Assembly: GCA_025451235.1 (NCBI GenBank)
Contig: JANWKT010000032.1
Coordinates: forward strand, 1 to 64,000
Direction: 5' to 3'
Length of the DNA stretch: 64,000 bases
From: Flavobacteriales bacterium
GTDB taxonomy: Bacteria; Bacteroidota; Bacteroidia; CAIKAF01
Part shown: piece after piece, positions 1 through 8,351 of the stretch
Layout: the number at the start of each line of letters is the position of its first letter
Numbering within the stretch: position 1 is the stretch's first letter
Notes under the pieces: model-generated
Told to the model about the DNA's origin: nothing
What the model saw: the letters and a program-made list of their open reading frames with translations, nothing else
Databases searched by the model: none
Made by a program: the position numbers and the translations under genes

Positions 1-676
1 CGATTTCTAGCGGCTGACATTCTCCGATCAGATAACCATATCCATAGTGACCACCAAGAGCACAGTCACCGGTTCTAACCTCCACAGTTACCGGTTGGCC
101 AATATAGCCAGTGAGATCAATACCAAGGGTGGTCCAATCCCTCCATCTTACTTGTCCAAAATTTTGGAATCCAGGTATAGAGCCTGCTGCCGAAATCAAA
201 TACTCAGTACAAGGTATAATATTGTTAAATTGATCTTTTACTTGGATCTCAAATCGAGGCTGATCAGCAACACTATGACTGGGGTCTTGCATAACCACAG
301 CAAATTTGAGAATGAAAAGAGCATTGGTATTATCTACCACCATAGGATATGTAAGTCCTTCAGCTTGGGCTCCTGTTCCACTGTTTCCCAAACGGGCTGA
401 AACCAAATATCCCGGAGGGATATATTGTAAGCCACCCCCTGTAAGAGGATCTGCACCAGGTACAGTCATAATGGTATGTTGTACTCCGAGGTTAATCCCT
501 GGGGTTGGGATGTTAATTGGGCAACAACTTCCAGTGTATCCTATCCAATTGGTAAAATCTCCCATGGAGAAATTGGCGTTCGGACAATTTTGAGCTGATA
601 GATTTGCGGTGGCAAAGCCCAAGATAAAAACACCACCTACCATTTTTTTAATAGAATTATACATATTCATTTTCAT
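1..676 (-). CDS. Secreted protein, N-terminal part (gene runs off the left edge)
   Basis: An open minus-strand frame runs from an ATG at 676 to the window edge, giving about 225 residues with no stop; in-frame ATGs at 670 and 664 are alternative starts. The product begins with a short basic stretch and a hydrophobic signal peptide ending near NLSAQ, followed by a Cys- and Gly-rich domain with the pieces NFSMGDFTNWIGYTG, YLVSARLGN, EIQVKDQ and GIDLTGYIGQPVTVEV. From memory this resembles an N-terminal carbohydrate-binding or jelly-roll-like domain of large PKD and gliding-motility-type secreted proteins of Bacteroidetes. The missing C-terminus probably carries repeats and a T9SS sorting domain (inference). 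It diverges from the potassium channel gene across 270 bp. Confidence 0.75.
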   Translation of the reverse strand, partial: MKMNMYNSIKKMVGGVFILGFATANLSAQNCPNANFSMGDFTNWIGYTGSCCPINIPTPGINLGVQHTIMTVPGADPLTGGGLQYIPPGYLVSARLGNSGTGAQAEGLTYPMVVDNTNALFILKFAVVMQDPSHSVADQPRFEIQVKDQFNNIIPCTEYLISAAGSIPGFQNFGQVRWRDWTTLGIDLTGYIGQPVTVEVRTGDCALGGHYGYGYLIGECQPLEI

Positions 677-946
677 ATAATATTGGGTACTAAGCAGCAA
701 TTTACGTAAAATTATTGTATTGACTGAATAGGAAGGGAAAAATTTAATCCAAAACCCCATTTATTAACAACTTATGCCCATAGGTTCCCCCCTAAAATAT
801 TGCTAACTATTTATTTTAGAGATTTTTACATATATTGTGGTGGGTGTCAAATGGCTGATGCTAACCCTATAGTTGTTAGAAACAGACCCCAAAAAACAGG
901 TGGAAATTGAGATGGAAATGAATACTTTTAAGAGGTACTATTTTTT

Positions 947-1927
947 ATGAGGGCTAAAAAATCATTGTTTCAAAAATACGGAAAACAGAACGTTGAAATT
1001 GGTTTCGGTCAAAGTTATGCAGAGGGAAATAAGCGTCTGCTAAATAAGGATGGATCATTCAATATTCGGCGCATAAATACGATTCGAAGTATTTATGTGG
1101 ATATGGTTCAAATGAGTTGGAAGAAATTTTTTCTTTATGTGAGTTTATTTTACGGGGCAGTAAATGTTTTTTTTGGAAGTATTTATTTCTTTATAGGACC
1201 AGATAAAATCCATATAAAACCCGACCATAGTTTGCTATACCAATATGCAGAATGTATTAGTTTTAGTGTACAAACTCTTGCCACGGTCGGTTATGGTGTT
1301 TTGCATCCCGATTCATTTTGGGCGAACTTTATTACTTCGGTAGAAGCTTTATTTGGTGTTTTGATCTTTGCGATCATGACAGGGTTATGCTATACCCGTT
1401 TTTCCAGGCCTGTTGCCGGTTATAAGTTTTCAGCAAATGCGATCATAGCGCCTTACCAGCAGATCAATAGCTTGCAGGTAAGGGTTGCCAATCAGCGCAA
1501 AAGTAATTTAGTGGAGATCGAAGCTACTTTGATGTTTGCTATGGACGTGGATGACAATGGAAATAATAAACGAATATTTCTTAATTTAGAATTGGAAAGA
1601 AACAAAATTTATTATTTACCGTTAAGCTGGACCATTGTGCATCCGATTACCCCAGAAAGTCCCCTCTATAACAAAACATACGATGACTTGAAAGTTGGAA
1701 ATGCCGAGTTAATGTTAATGGTCAAGGCGCATGATGATGCCTATGCTCAAACTATTCATGGCAATACCTCTTATATTGTGGATGAAATTGTATGGGGGGC
1801 CAAATTTATTCCCAGTTATTATACCGGAAAGAATGGTATGGCCATTTTTGAGATCGACAAATTGGGGGATTATACCCAGGCAGAATTAAATAAAATTGAA
1901 AATATTACTGAAACATCTTCTCATTAA
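947..1927 (+). CDS. Inward-rectifier-type potassium channel (KirBac family)
   Basis: A 326-residue inner-membrane potassium channel. The order of parts fits the Kir/KirBac family: an N-terminal amphipathic slide-helix region (about 40-58), a first membrane helix (about 59-83), a pore loop with the selectivity filter TVGYG at 113-117, a second helix (about 126-150) ending in the Kir hallmark RFSRP (151-155), and a cytoplasmic Ig-like C-terminal domain of about 170 residues. Established knowledge: KirBac channels are tetramers passing K+ and gated by the cytoplasmic domain, lipids or pH. It stands 11 bp upstream of a TPM-domain gene in the same direction, so the four genes from here to 4238 are probably one transcript. 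Family assignment is firm; gating ligand is unknown. Confidence 0.93.
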   Translation: MRAKKSLFQKYGKQNVEIGFGQSYAEGNKRLLNKDGSFNIRRINTIRSIYVDMVQMSWKKFFLYVSLFYGAVNVFFGSIYFFIGPDKIHIKPDHSLLYQYAECISFSVQTLATVGYGVLHPDSFWANFITSVEALFGVLIFAIMTGLCYTRFSRPVAGYKFSANAIIAPYQQINSLQVRVANQRKSNLVEIEATLMFAMDVDDNGNNKRIFLNLELERNKIYYLPLSWTIVHPITPESPLYNKTYDDLKVGNAELMLMVKAHDDAYAQTIHGNTSYIVDEIVWGAKFIPSYYTGKNGMAIFEIDKLGDYTQAELNKIENITETSSH

Positions 1928-1938
1928 ACTAAGTAAAT

Positions 1939-2601
1939 ATGAAGGTAGAAAATTATTTGCCCAAATCAATCCAGGAAAAAATCTCTATTGCGGTTACGGA
2001 GGCGGAGAAAAAAGTAAATGCCGAAATCGTTCCGGTATTCATGACTAGCAGTGATGCTTATACGGAGGCCAAGCTTCGTGGAGCATTGCTGGGAGCAGCG
2101 GCTACAAGCATAGGGATCTTGTTATACGATCATCTAATGGGCTGGTACCAATTGTTCCTTTTGCAGAATGATTGGCTATTTGTTTCAGCCATCGCCTTAG
2201 GAGGTTTAATAGGATATTTATTATTTGGAATGATCGGTCCGCTAAAAAAATTACTGGTAAGTAAGCAGAAAATGCAGCAGACTTCCTCCGCTATGGCCGA
2301 AAGAGTTTTTGGGGAATATAAATTGCATGAAACCAAGGATCGTACAGGAATACTTGTATTCATTAGTTTGTTTGAGCACAAGGTTCAAATTATACCGGAT
2401 AAAGGGTTAAAGGAAAAAATAGCAGATGATGAATGGCAAAAGGTAATTGAACAGATGAAACCTGCTTTAAGGAGTAAAGCATTTGGTGATGCATTTCTTC
2501 AATCCATTTCGAAGATCACGGAGATTCTACTCACTTATAAAATGAATAGAAACGGAGATGCTCCTAACGAACTACCTGACCATTTACGCGAAAATATTTA
2601 A
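1939..2601 (+). CDS. TPM-domain membrane protein, domain split by two membrane helices
   Basis: A 220-residue protein that begins like a TPM domain (IAVTEAEKKVNAEIVPVF, about 17-34), then has two hydrophobic segments (about 46-66 and 82-101), and resumes TPM-like sequence (HKVQIIPDKGLKEKIADDEW, about 147-166). This is the architecture of the soluble-face TPM proteins that accompany LemA and YgcG-like proteins in Bacteroidetes. No signal peptide is seen. It starts 11 bp after the channel gene and ends 3 bp before the next TPM gene, so it is almost certainly translated from the same mRNA. A LemA gene, the usual partner, is not present here. Molecular function is not established; TPM domains have been linked to phosphatase activity and to photosystem II repair in plants. 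Confidence 0.85.
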   Translation: MKVENYLPKSIQEKISIAVTEAEKKVNAEIVPVFMTSSDAYTEAKLRGALLGAAATSIGILLYDHLMGWYQLFLLQNDWLFVSAIALGGLIGYLLFGMIGPLKKLLVSKQKMQQTSSAMAERVFGEYKLHETKDRTGILVFISLFEHKVQIIPDKGLKEKIADDEWQKVIEQMKPALRSKAFGDAFLQSISKITEILLTYKMNRNGDAPNELPDHLRENI

Positions 2602-2604
2602 TCT

Positions 2605-3483
2605 ATGAAGAAGCTATTTTTATTTTTTATATCAGCTTTTTTATTGTTGGGGGGATTGATGGCTCAGCCACCTATTCCTGATCCGGATAAAAGATGGGTG
2701 ATAGACGATGCTAATATCATAGATGCCGGAACTGAAAGTACTATTTCTTCTTTGGTCCAGACACATTTTGATTCTACTTCCAATCAGGTGGTGGTATACA
2801 CTTTTAATTCTTTGGAGGGGAGTACCATCGAGGCTTATGCCAATGAGGTGTATAACAAATGGAATTTAGGGACCAAGGAAAACAACAATGGTGTATTATT
2901 GATCATCGCTTTTAAGGATCATAAAATGCGAATTGAAGTTGGGTATGGTTTGGAACCCTATTTAACCGACCTTGAAACGCAAGACATTATACAAAACGAA
3001 TTGGTACCCCAATTTAAGGGAGGCAATTATAATGAAGGAGTGTTGAAAGGTGTGCAAGCAATTTTGGCAGGGATCGGAGGCACCTATAAAAGCTCCGGAA
3101 CAACTGCTCAGCCCATTAAAATGACCTGGTGGACCATCATCCTCGTTCTTGTTTTTTGTTTCATCGGAGCTGCTACAAAAGGTTGTTTATCCTATCTTAT
3201 ATTGGTGATTATTGATGTCTTTGCCTTTTTTATTGGCAGTGGATTTGGTGGACCGGTTATTGGAATTGGGGCCGTTGTAGGCGTCACCATTTTGTTTATC
3301 ATATTAAAGGTGATGTTCGGAGGGAAAAATAAAGGCGGAGGAAACTATCGAAGTGGTAGCAGAAGCTATTGGTTCGGTGGAGGTGGATTTGGTGGTGGCA
3401 GCAGTTTTGGTGGTGGTGGTTTTGGAGGATTTAGTGGTGGAGGAGGTTTTAGTGGTGGTGGTGGCTCTTCGGGGAGCTGGTAA
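2605..3483 (+). CDS. YgcG-like TPM-domain protein with Gly-rich tail (paralog 1)
   Basis: A 292-residue secreted or membrane-anchored protein: signal peptide (1-20, ending LMAQ), an extracytoplasmic TPM domain (about 31-150; landmarks RWVIDDANIID, NKWNLGTKENNNGVLL, RIEVGYGLEPYLTD), two or three membrane segments (about 173-240), and a low-complexity Gly/Ser/Phe tail ending GGSSGSW. The tail and SGSW end are typical of this family. It is a close paralog of the next gene, with TPM domains nearly alignable residue for residue, so the pair arose by tandem duplication. Spacing of 3 bp to the previous gene and 8 bp to the next indicates an operon with the potassium channel. Confidence 0.88.
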   Translation: MKKLFLFFISAFLLLGGLMAQPPIPDPDKRWVIDDANIIDAGTESTISSLVQTHFDSTSNQVVVYTFNSLEGSTIEAYANEVYNKWNLGTKENNNGVLLIIAFKDHKMRIEVGYGLEPYLTDLETQDIIQNELVPQFKGGNYNEGVLKGVQAILAGIGGTYKSSGTTAQPIKMTWWTIILVLVFCFIGAATKGCLSYLILVIIDVFAFFIGSGFGGPVIGIGAVVGVTILFIILKVMFGGKNKGGGNYRSGSRSYWFGGGGFGGGSSFGGGGFGGFSGGGGFSGGGGSSGSW

Positions 3484-3491
3484 TTATAAAT

Positions 3492-4238
3492 ATGAAGCGC
3501 ATGATGAGAAACGTAAAATTAATTTTTTCCTTCATTCTGTTTGTTGGTTGGCTGGCTTCAACCTATGCACAACCCCCTATTCCTGACCCCAATAAAAGAT
3601 GGGTGGTGGATGATGCCAATATTATTGATGACCAAACGGAACAAACCATTACCACTTTGGTAGAGGATCATTTTAATAAAACTTCGAACCAGGTATTGGT
3701 TTACACTTTTAATTCGTTGGAAGGTTCAACTATTGAATCATACTCCAATGAGGTATACAATGCATGGAAAATAGGGTCAAAAGAAAATAACAATGGGGTA
3801 TTGTTAGCCGTTGCTTATACGGATAGAAAGGTACGTATTGAAGTGGGGTATGGCCTTGAGCCCTATCTCACTGATTTGGAATCCAACGATATTATTGAGA
3901 ATGAAATTGTCCCCCGATTCAAACAAGGAGATTTCAATACGGGAATTTTAAAGGGGGTGGAATCTACCCTCAAAGCCATTGATGGTTCATATAATATCCA
4001 GGGACCCAGGCAAAGCAAGAAGGCAGGTTCTGACAACATATCGGCCTTTATTGTTATTTTTATGATCATTTCTTTTGTTGTACTGTCGGCCATTTTTGGG
4101 AAGGGTGGAGGTAGAGGTGGTAGTTGGTCAGGCGGTTCCAGTTGGAGCAGTGGCAGTAGCTGGAGCAGCGGTGGTGGCGGCGGATTTTCTGGCGGTGGAG
4201 GATCCAGTGGTGGTGGTGGCTCTTCTGGTAGCTGGTAG
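3492..4238 (+). CDS. YgcG-like TPM-domain protein with Gly/Ser-rich tail (paralog 2)
   Basis: A 248-residue tandem paralog of the preceding gene. It has a signal peptide ending near TYAQ (about residue 27), a TPM domain (about 34-160; RWVVDDANIIDDQ, GSKENNNGVLLAV, RIEVGYGLEPYLTD), a single membrane helix (about 188-205) instead of the two or three in paralog 1, and a tail of GGGSWSGGSSWSSG-type repeats ending SGSW. The mature N-termini of both paralogs begin QPPIPDP. It is the last gene of the channel-TPM operon and is convergent with bshA across 23 bp. Role inferred only: envelope protein maintenance or a membrane-associated phosphatase-like role. Confidence 0.88.
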   Translation: MKRMMRNVKLIFSFILFVGWLASTYAQPPIPDPNKRWVVDDANIIDDQTEQTITTLVEDHFNKTSNQVLVYTFNSLEGSTIESYSNEVYNAWKIGSKENNNGVLLAVAYTDRKVRIEVGYGLEPYLTDLESNDIIENEIVPRFKQGDFNTGILKGVESTLKAIDGSYNIQGPRQSKKAGSDNISAFIVIFMIISFVVLSAIFGKGGGRGGSWSGGSSWSSGSSWSSGGGGGFSGGGGSSGGGGSSGSW

Positions 4239-4261
4239 CATTGAATTCAATATTGAATATA

Positions 4262-5395
4262 CTATTTCGATGCCAGTCGATGATACAATTCCTCGTATTG
4301 CGGAAGTATATTAGTTATATCGAATTTTAAGGCTTGTTCTCTGGCTGCTTTTTTGAATTCCTCAAACCTTTTTTCATCCTCAAGGATATAAATGGCGTTT
4401 TTGGCCATGTCTTCAAAATCACCTACCTCACTTAAAAACCCTGTCTTACCATGCACCATTACTTCGGGTACACCACCTGCATTGGTACTGATCACCGGTA
4501 CTCCGGATGCCATCGCCTCCAAAGAAGATAAACCAAAACTTTCCGAGTCCGAAGGGAGCATGAACAGATCAGCACAGGGTAACACCAGCTCTGCCGACTT
4601 TATCTTTCCTATGAAGCTCACGTGGTCTTGAATACCCAGCTGCTGCACCAGATCTTCGGCGGCCTGTCTTTCCGGACCATCACCAATCATGGTTAATTTT
4701 GATGGAATTGTTTTTCGGATAATATGAAATGCTTTGATGATATCCGGAATTCTTTTTACCGGCCTGAAATTCGACATGTGCATGATGAGCTTTTCACCAC
4801 CCGGAGCAATTCTCTTTTTAATACACTCATCAGGATTGTATTTGTATTTAGAATTATCTATAAAGTTGTAAATCACCTGGATCTCTTTCTTTATTTCAAA
4901 ATGACGAAGGGTATCATTTTTCAAACTCTCCGATACTGCCGTAACAGCATCCGAATGATTAATAGCAAAGGTGATTACAGGTTTATACGAGCTATCTCTG
5001 CCCACCAGCGTAATATCCGTGCCATGCAGTGTACATACAATAGGAACATTGATCCCGTGAGTTAAAAGAATCTGTTTGGCCATATAAGCTGCTGATGCAT
5101 GCGGGATCGCATAGTGTGCATGGATGATATCCAATCCTTCATTCAGGGTAACATTTACCAATTTACTGGTAAGTGCCACTTCATACGGAGCAAATTCGAA
5201 AAGTGGATAGGCCGGTATCAATACCTCGTGATAAAAAACATTCTCAATATAATTATCCAACCTGGCAGGCTGGTTGTAGGAAATAAAGTGGATCTGATGA
5301 CCTTTTTTAGCAAGCGACAATCCCAGTTCAGTGGCTAAAACTCCGCTACCTCCGAAAGTTGGATATAATACAATACCTATTTTAAGTTTTTTCAT
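4262..5395 (-). CDS. bshA: N-acetyl-alpha-D-glucosaminyl L-malate synthase (bacillithiol step 1)
   Basis: A 377-residue GT-B glycosyltransferase (family GT4) that joins UDP-GlcNAc to L-malate, the first step of bacillithiol synthesis in the cytoplasm. BshA signatures are clear: the N-terminal glycine loop GGSGVLATEL (15-24), the malate/sugar region HAHYAIPHASA (92-102), HGTDITLVG (124-132), the nucleotide-sugar segment SNFRPVKR (208-215), and the E-x7-E motif with E285 and E293. Length is normal. bshB and bshC are not in the window. It is divergent from a DtxR/MntR-type regulator with 88 bp between start codons, so the two may share control (inference). Confidence 0.95.
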   Translation of the reverse strand: MKKLKIGIVLYPTFGGSGVLATELGLSLAKKGHQIHFISYNQPARLDNYIENVFYHEVLIPAYPLFEFAPYEVALTSKLVNVTLNEGLDIIHAHYAIPHASAAYMAKQILLTHGINVPIVCTLHGTDITLVGRDSSYKPVITFAINHSDAVTAVSESLKNDTLRHFEIKKEIQVIYNFIDNSKYKYNPDECIKKRIAPGGEKLIMHMSNFRPVKRIPDIIKAFHIIRKTIPSKLTMIGDGPERQAAEDLVQQLGIQDHVSFIGKIKSAELVLPCADLFMLPSDSESFGLSSLEAMASGVPVISTNAGGVPEVMVHGKTGFLSEVGDFEDMAKNAIYILEDEKRFEEFKKAAREQALKFDITNILPQYEELYHRLASK

Positions 5396-5430
5396 TATAA
5401 ATTATATGGATCAAATTTTGTGTTTTTCTC

Positions 5431-5460
5431 TTGATAAAGTAAATAAATGTACTATTTTTA
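5431..5460 (+). promoter_or_regulatory. Bacteroidetes-type promoter of the DtxR-family gene
   Basis: TTG at 5431-5433, a 19-nt spacer, then TATTTTTA at 5453-5460, close to the TAnnTTTG -7 element of the Bacteroidetes primary sigma factor. It gives a leader of about 20 nt to the ATG at 5484 and supports that start over an upstream in-frame ATG inside bshA. Confidence 0.45.
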
Positions 5461-5483
5461 ACTTTTGTTTGAAGGATTGTTAT

Positions 5484-6143
5484 ATGCCAACACATTCGGA
5501 AGAAAACTATTTAAAGTCTATTTTTCATTTAACAGGTAAGAATAATGTTCCTGTTTCTACCAACGCTATTGCTGATGTGCTGAGGACCAAGGCGTCTTCT
5601 GTAACGGATATGATACAGAAGATGGCCAAGAAAAAATGGATCCATTACGAAAAATACCAGGGAGTAACCCTTACAAAAAAAGGGAGGCAGTTAGCCGCCC
5701 TGATTGTTCGTAAGCATCGGTTATGGGAAGTTTTCCTAGTAGATAAGCTAGGTTTTAAATGGGACGAGATCCATGAGATCGCTGAACAACTGGAGCATAT
5801 ACATGACGAAAAGCTCATCGACAAACTGGATATATTTTTGGGACAGCCTAAGCTTGACCCTCATGGAGACCCAATTCCTGACAAACAAGGGAACATGCTG
5901 TTTCATAAGGATCTTACCTTAGACGATCTGAAACCCCAGGAGAACGGAACCATCATTGCTGTGAAAGAACATACTCCGGATTTTTTACAATACCTCGAAA
6001 GTGTAAGATTGATGCCAGGGGCTACGGTAAAACTCATCAAGGTCTATGATTATGACAATAGTTTGCTTATTGAAAATGATGGGGTGGAGCTGCATGTTTC
6101 GGATAAAGTGAGCCAGAAAATCCTTATCCAGAAGGAAAAGTAA
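5484..6143 (+). CDS. DtxR/MntR-family metal-dependent transcriptional regulator
   Basis: A 219-residue cytoplasmic regulator. Order: N-terminal winged helix (about 1-70; SEENYLKSIFHL, TKASSVTDMIQKMAKK), a metal-binding dimerisation domain (about 70-140; RKHRLWEVFLVDKLG and EIHEIAEQLEHIHDEKLIDKLD with the His/Glu ligands typical of the family), and a C-terminal FeoA/SH3-like domain (about 145-219). Family members repress metal uptake when Mn2+ or Fe2+ is bound. The frame is open upstream to an ATG at 5331, but that would add 51 unrelated residues overlapping bshA, so I chose 5484. No transporter target lies next door; its divergent partner is bshA. Which metal it senses is not decidable from sequence alone. 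Confidence 0.9.
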   Translation: MPTHSEENYLKSIFHLTGKNNVPVSTNAIADVLRTKASSVTDMIQKMAKKKWIHYEKYQGVTLTKKGRQLAALIVRKHRLWEVFLVDKLGFKWDEIHEIAEQLEHIHDEKLIDKLDIFLGQPKLDPHGDPIPDKQGNMLFHKDLTLDDLKPQENGTIIAVKEHTPDFLQYLESVRLMPGATVKLIKVYDYDNSLLIENDGVELHVSDKVSQKILIQKEK

Positions 6144-6183
6144 TTTTTTATTAGGGTGCCTTCCCGTCGCTTTTATCGGAACG

Positions 6184-7113
6184 CTATTTATCCCTAAATG
6201 GGTCCTCAATCCCTAACTTATCATAGGTTTGTTTTTTCTTTTTATGGCTAAAGAAATCGAATTTCAGGCCGGCATTTAAATTGATATTCAATATGCTTCC
6301 ATATATTTGCGCAGTTTGATTAGTTGATCCGGGAGTAGTATAGTTCAACGCATATTCTGAACCCTTCATTGGACTACCTATCATAGTAGCCACCAAAGTA
6401 AGTGTTAGGTTTTTAAAAATCTTGATATCCATCCTTCCACTAAGGCCCAGCAGTAACTGGAAATCGTGACTCTGAAGGGTAGAGCTGTTGACTGTATAAC
6501 TGGTGTCATTTATTGTAAAATGAGGCTGCGATTGAAAAAATTTCGGATGGTAGCCGCCTCCGATCTCTCCACCGATCATCATTTTCATTCTGGGGATCTT
6601 AATGGGCAGACGATAGAAGTAACGTACCGTTAAAGTGGCATAGGTTTTACTTCGGTTATAATCAATGGCCCGTCCACCCAAACTATCCATGATGGAGACA
6701 TTGATCCGTTCGCGAACCATGCCGATGGCTCCTTCGAAATGATGATTTTTAAAGGCATAACCTATATATAATTTCCCGGGGGTAATGAATGAAAAATCAT
6801 ACCTGCTGAATGGGGCTGCATTGGTTTCTACATTGGGTCCGGCAAGTAACGTAGCCGTTGGACCTATATTAAACCCCAAACCCATTTCTCCTCCCAGATA
6901 AAAGTGATCCGTATTCATTAATACGGTATCCCTGGTTTTTTTAAGATAGGTATATGAGCTGGTGAACTGGGTATGACCCCAGGCAGGGAACAATAAAATC
7001 AAAAAAGCGAGCAGAGTTTTTAAGCACTTGATGCTGATAACATACGGCACAAGGCCCTGTATCCGAGGAATAGGTGATGTATACATTTGCCAAATGTATA
7101 AAAAAACATGCAT
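6184..7113 (-). CDS. Outer-membrane-type beta-barrel protein (paralog of the upstream gene)
   Basis: A protein of up to 309 residues with signal-like hydrophobic stretch CLKTLLAFLILLFPAWG followed by a mature part rich in alternating aromatic/polar strands (HFYLGGEMGLGFNIGPTATL, KLYIGYAFKNHHFEGAIG, TLTVRYFYRLPIKIPRMKMM, NINLNAGLKFDFFSHKKKK), which looks like an outer-membrane beta barrel. It aligns along its length with the next gene upstream, whose signal peptide starts much closer to the hydrophobic core; the true start here is therefore probably downstream of 7113 (ATG at 7086 or a GTG near 7044). Both end DPFRDK. No named family recognised; function unknown. It shares a probable operon with its paralog (58 bp gap) and is convergent with the DtxR gene. 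Confidence 0.75.
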   Translation of the reverse strand: MHVFLYIWQMYTSPIPRIQGLVPYVISIKCLKTLLAFLILLFPAWGHTQFTSSYTYLKKTRDTVLMNTDHFYLGGEMGLGFNIGPTATLLAGPNVETNAAPFSRYDFSFITPGKLYIGYAFKNHHFEGAIGMVRERINVSIMDSLGGRAIDYNRSKTYATLTVRYFYRLPIKIPRMKMMIGGEIGGGYHPKFFQSQPHFTINDTSYTVNSSTLQSHDFQLLLGLSGRMDIKIFKNLTLTLVATMIGSPMKGSEYALNYTTPGSTNQTAQIYGSILNINLNAGLKFDFFSHKKKKQTYDKLGIEDPFRDK

Positions 7114-7171
7114 GAAATAGGTGGAGTTAAGGGCTTTATTCCTTTAACCTCCAAGTACGGTTCACTATACT

Positions 7172-8056
7172 TTATTTATCCCTGAATGGATCTTGCATTC
7201 CATACTTATCATACGTCTCCCTTTTCTTTTTGTGGGAAAAGAAGTCCAGCTTAAGTCCAGCGTTCAGGTTTAAATTCAGCAAACTGGAATATACTTGCGT
7301 TGTTTGATTAGTTGATCCTGGATATGAATAGTTGAAAATATATTCGGTTCCCCTGAGTGGACTTCCAATGATGGTAGCTAAAAGTGTTAACGTAAGATTT
7401 TTGCAAAGCTTAATATCCATTCGGGTGCTTATACCCAACGCCAATTGGAAATTATGATCTATTCGTTGAATGGAATTGATCGTATAACCGGTATCCCGGT
7501 AAATGGTATATGATTTTTCCTGCATCATATAATCCGGTCTGTAGGCCCCGCCAATCTCTGCTCCCATCATCATTTTAAGGCGTGGGATACGCATCGGGAA
7601 ACGATAAAAATAACGGAAGGTGAGAGAAACATAGGTTTGGTTCCGATGATAATCCACTACCCGGTTACCCGACCCATCGAGTAGAGAAATGTTCAACCTT
7701 TCTCTCATCAAGCCATAGGATCCTTCAAAATGGTGGCTTTTGCATGCATAACCCACATTCAACTTGGTGGGTGTGATCATAGAGAAGTCGTAGGAATCGA
7801 ATGGAGCGGCATTGGTTTCAAACCTGGCTCCAGGTTGTATAGTGGCTGTAGGACCTAAGTTCAATCCAAATCCAGTTTCTACCACTATATAAAAATGATC
7901 GGTATTCATCAGTACTGTATCTCTTACTTGCTTGGGAGGCCGGATATAAGTTGTATTGTTATCTCCGGTATATTGGGCATGCACCATTTGAGTGAATATC
8001 CATAACACCAAGAAAAAGGCGAAGTGTTTCTGAATCGTATATATATTGATTTTCAT
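7172..8056 (-). CDS. Outer-membrane-type beta-barrel protein (first of a tandem pair)
   Basis: A 294-residue protein with a signal peptide (1-27, ending MVHAQ) and a mature part that aligns with the product of the downstream gene: RDTVLMNTDHFYIVVETGFG, NAAPFDSYDFSMITP, KSHHFEGSYGLMRERLN, TFRYFYRFPMRIPRLKMMMG, and a C-terminal LNAGLKLDFFSHKKKRETYD. The repeated amphipathic strands ending in aromatic residues suggest a barrel of about 10-12 strands in the outer membrane (inference). The pair is a tandem duplication. No known substrate. The 295 bp upstream contain a structured repeat and the promoter of the desulfurase gene on the other strand. Confidence 0.78.
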   Translation of the reverse strand: MKINIYTIQKHFAFFLVLWIFTQMVHAQYTGDNNTTYIRPPKQVRDTVLMNTDHFYIVVETGFGLNLGPTATIQPGARFETNAAPFDSYDFSMITPTKLNVGYACKSHHFEGSYGLMRERLNISLLDGSGNRVVDYHRNQTYVSLTFRYFYRFPMRIPRLKMMMGAEIGGAYRPDYMMQEKSYTIYRDTGYTINSIQRIDHNFQLALGISTRMDIKLCKNLTLTLLATIIGSPLRGTEYIFNYSYPGSTNQTTQVYSSLLNLNLNAGLKLDFFSHKKKRETYDKYGMQDPFRDK

Positions 8057-8167
8057 ATTGTTATAATGAATGTATTTACCTATTTCACAAATGTATGAAA
8101 CGGCTATACCGGCATGTTACATGATACATAGAAATAGTTGTTCTTTAGAATTCTTATGAATTTTTTG

Positions 8168-8247
8168 CGGGCCAGGGATGCAGCGATACCCCGCAGCTCA
8201 GGGTTTTAATCCTGGGGAGGGGTAAAGCGTCCCGATAGCTCTCGGGA
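8168..8247. repeat. Structured dispersed repeat (GCGATACCCCGCAGCTC type), copy 1
   Basis: Holds AGCGATACCCCGCAGCTC (from 8182), a loop with arms CAGG/CCTG, then GAGGGGTAAAGCG (from 8217), and finally the near-palindrome TCCCGATAGCTCTCGGGA (8230-8247). The same core with compensating arm changes is at 18288-18368. It is non-coding and more GC-rich than its surroundings. Confidence 0.65.
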
Positions 8248-8351
8248 AGCCTGATGTCTCGTGGGAAAGGGCATGGAATCTGGGGAGAAGCAGGCCCCCT
8301 CATAATTATAAAGAAATTCCGTATTTTTGTAAGGCTAAAGCAGATGAAGGA

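Noticed and set aside
3353-3586. 77-codon frame rich in Val/Gly across the TPM gene ends
   Set aside because: Out-of-frame reading of the Gly/Ser-rich tail.
5331-5483. Upstream in-frame extension of the DtxR-family gene
   Set aside because: It overlaps bshA, is unlike the family, and a promoter lies inside it.
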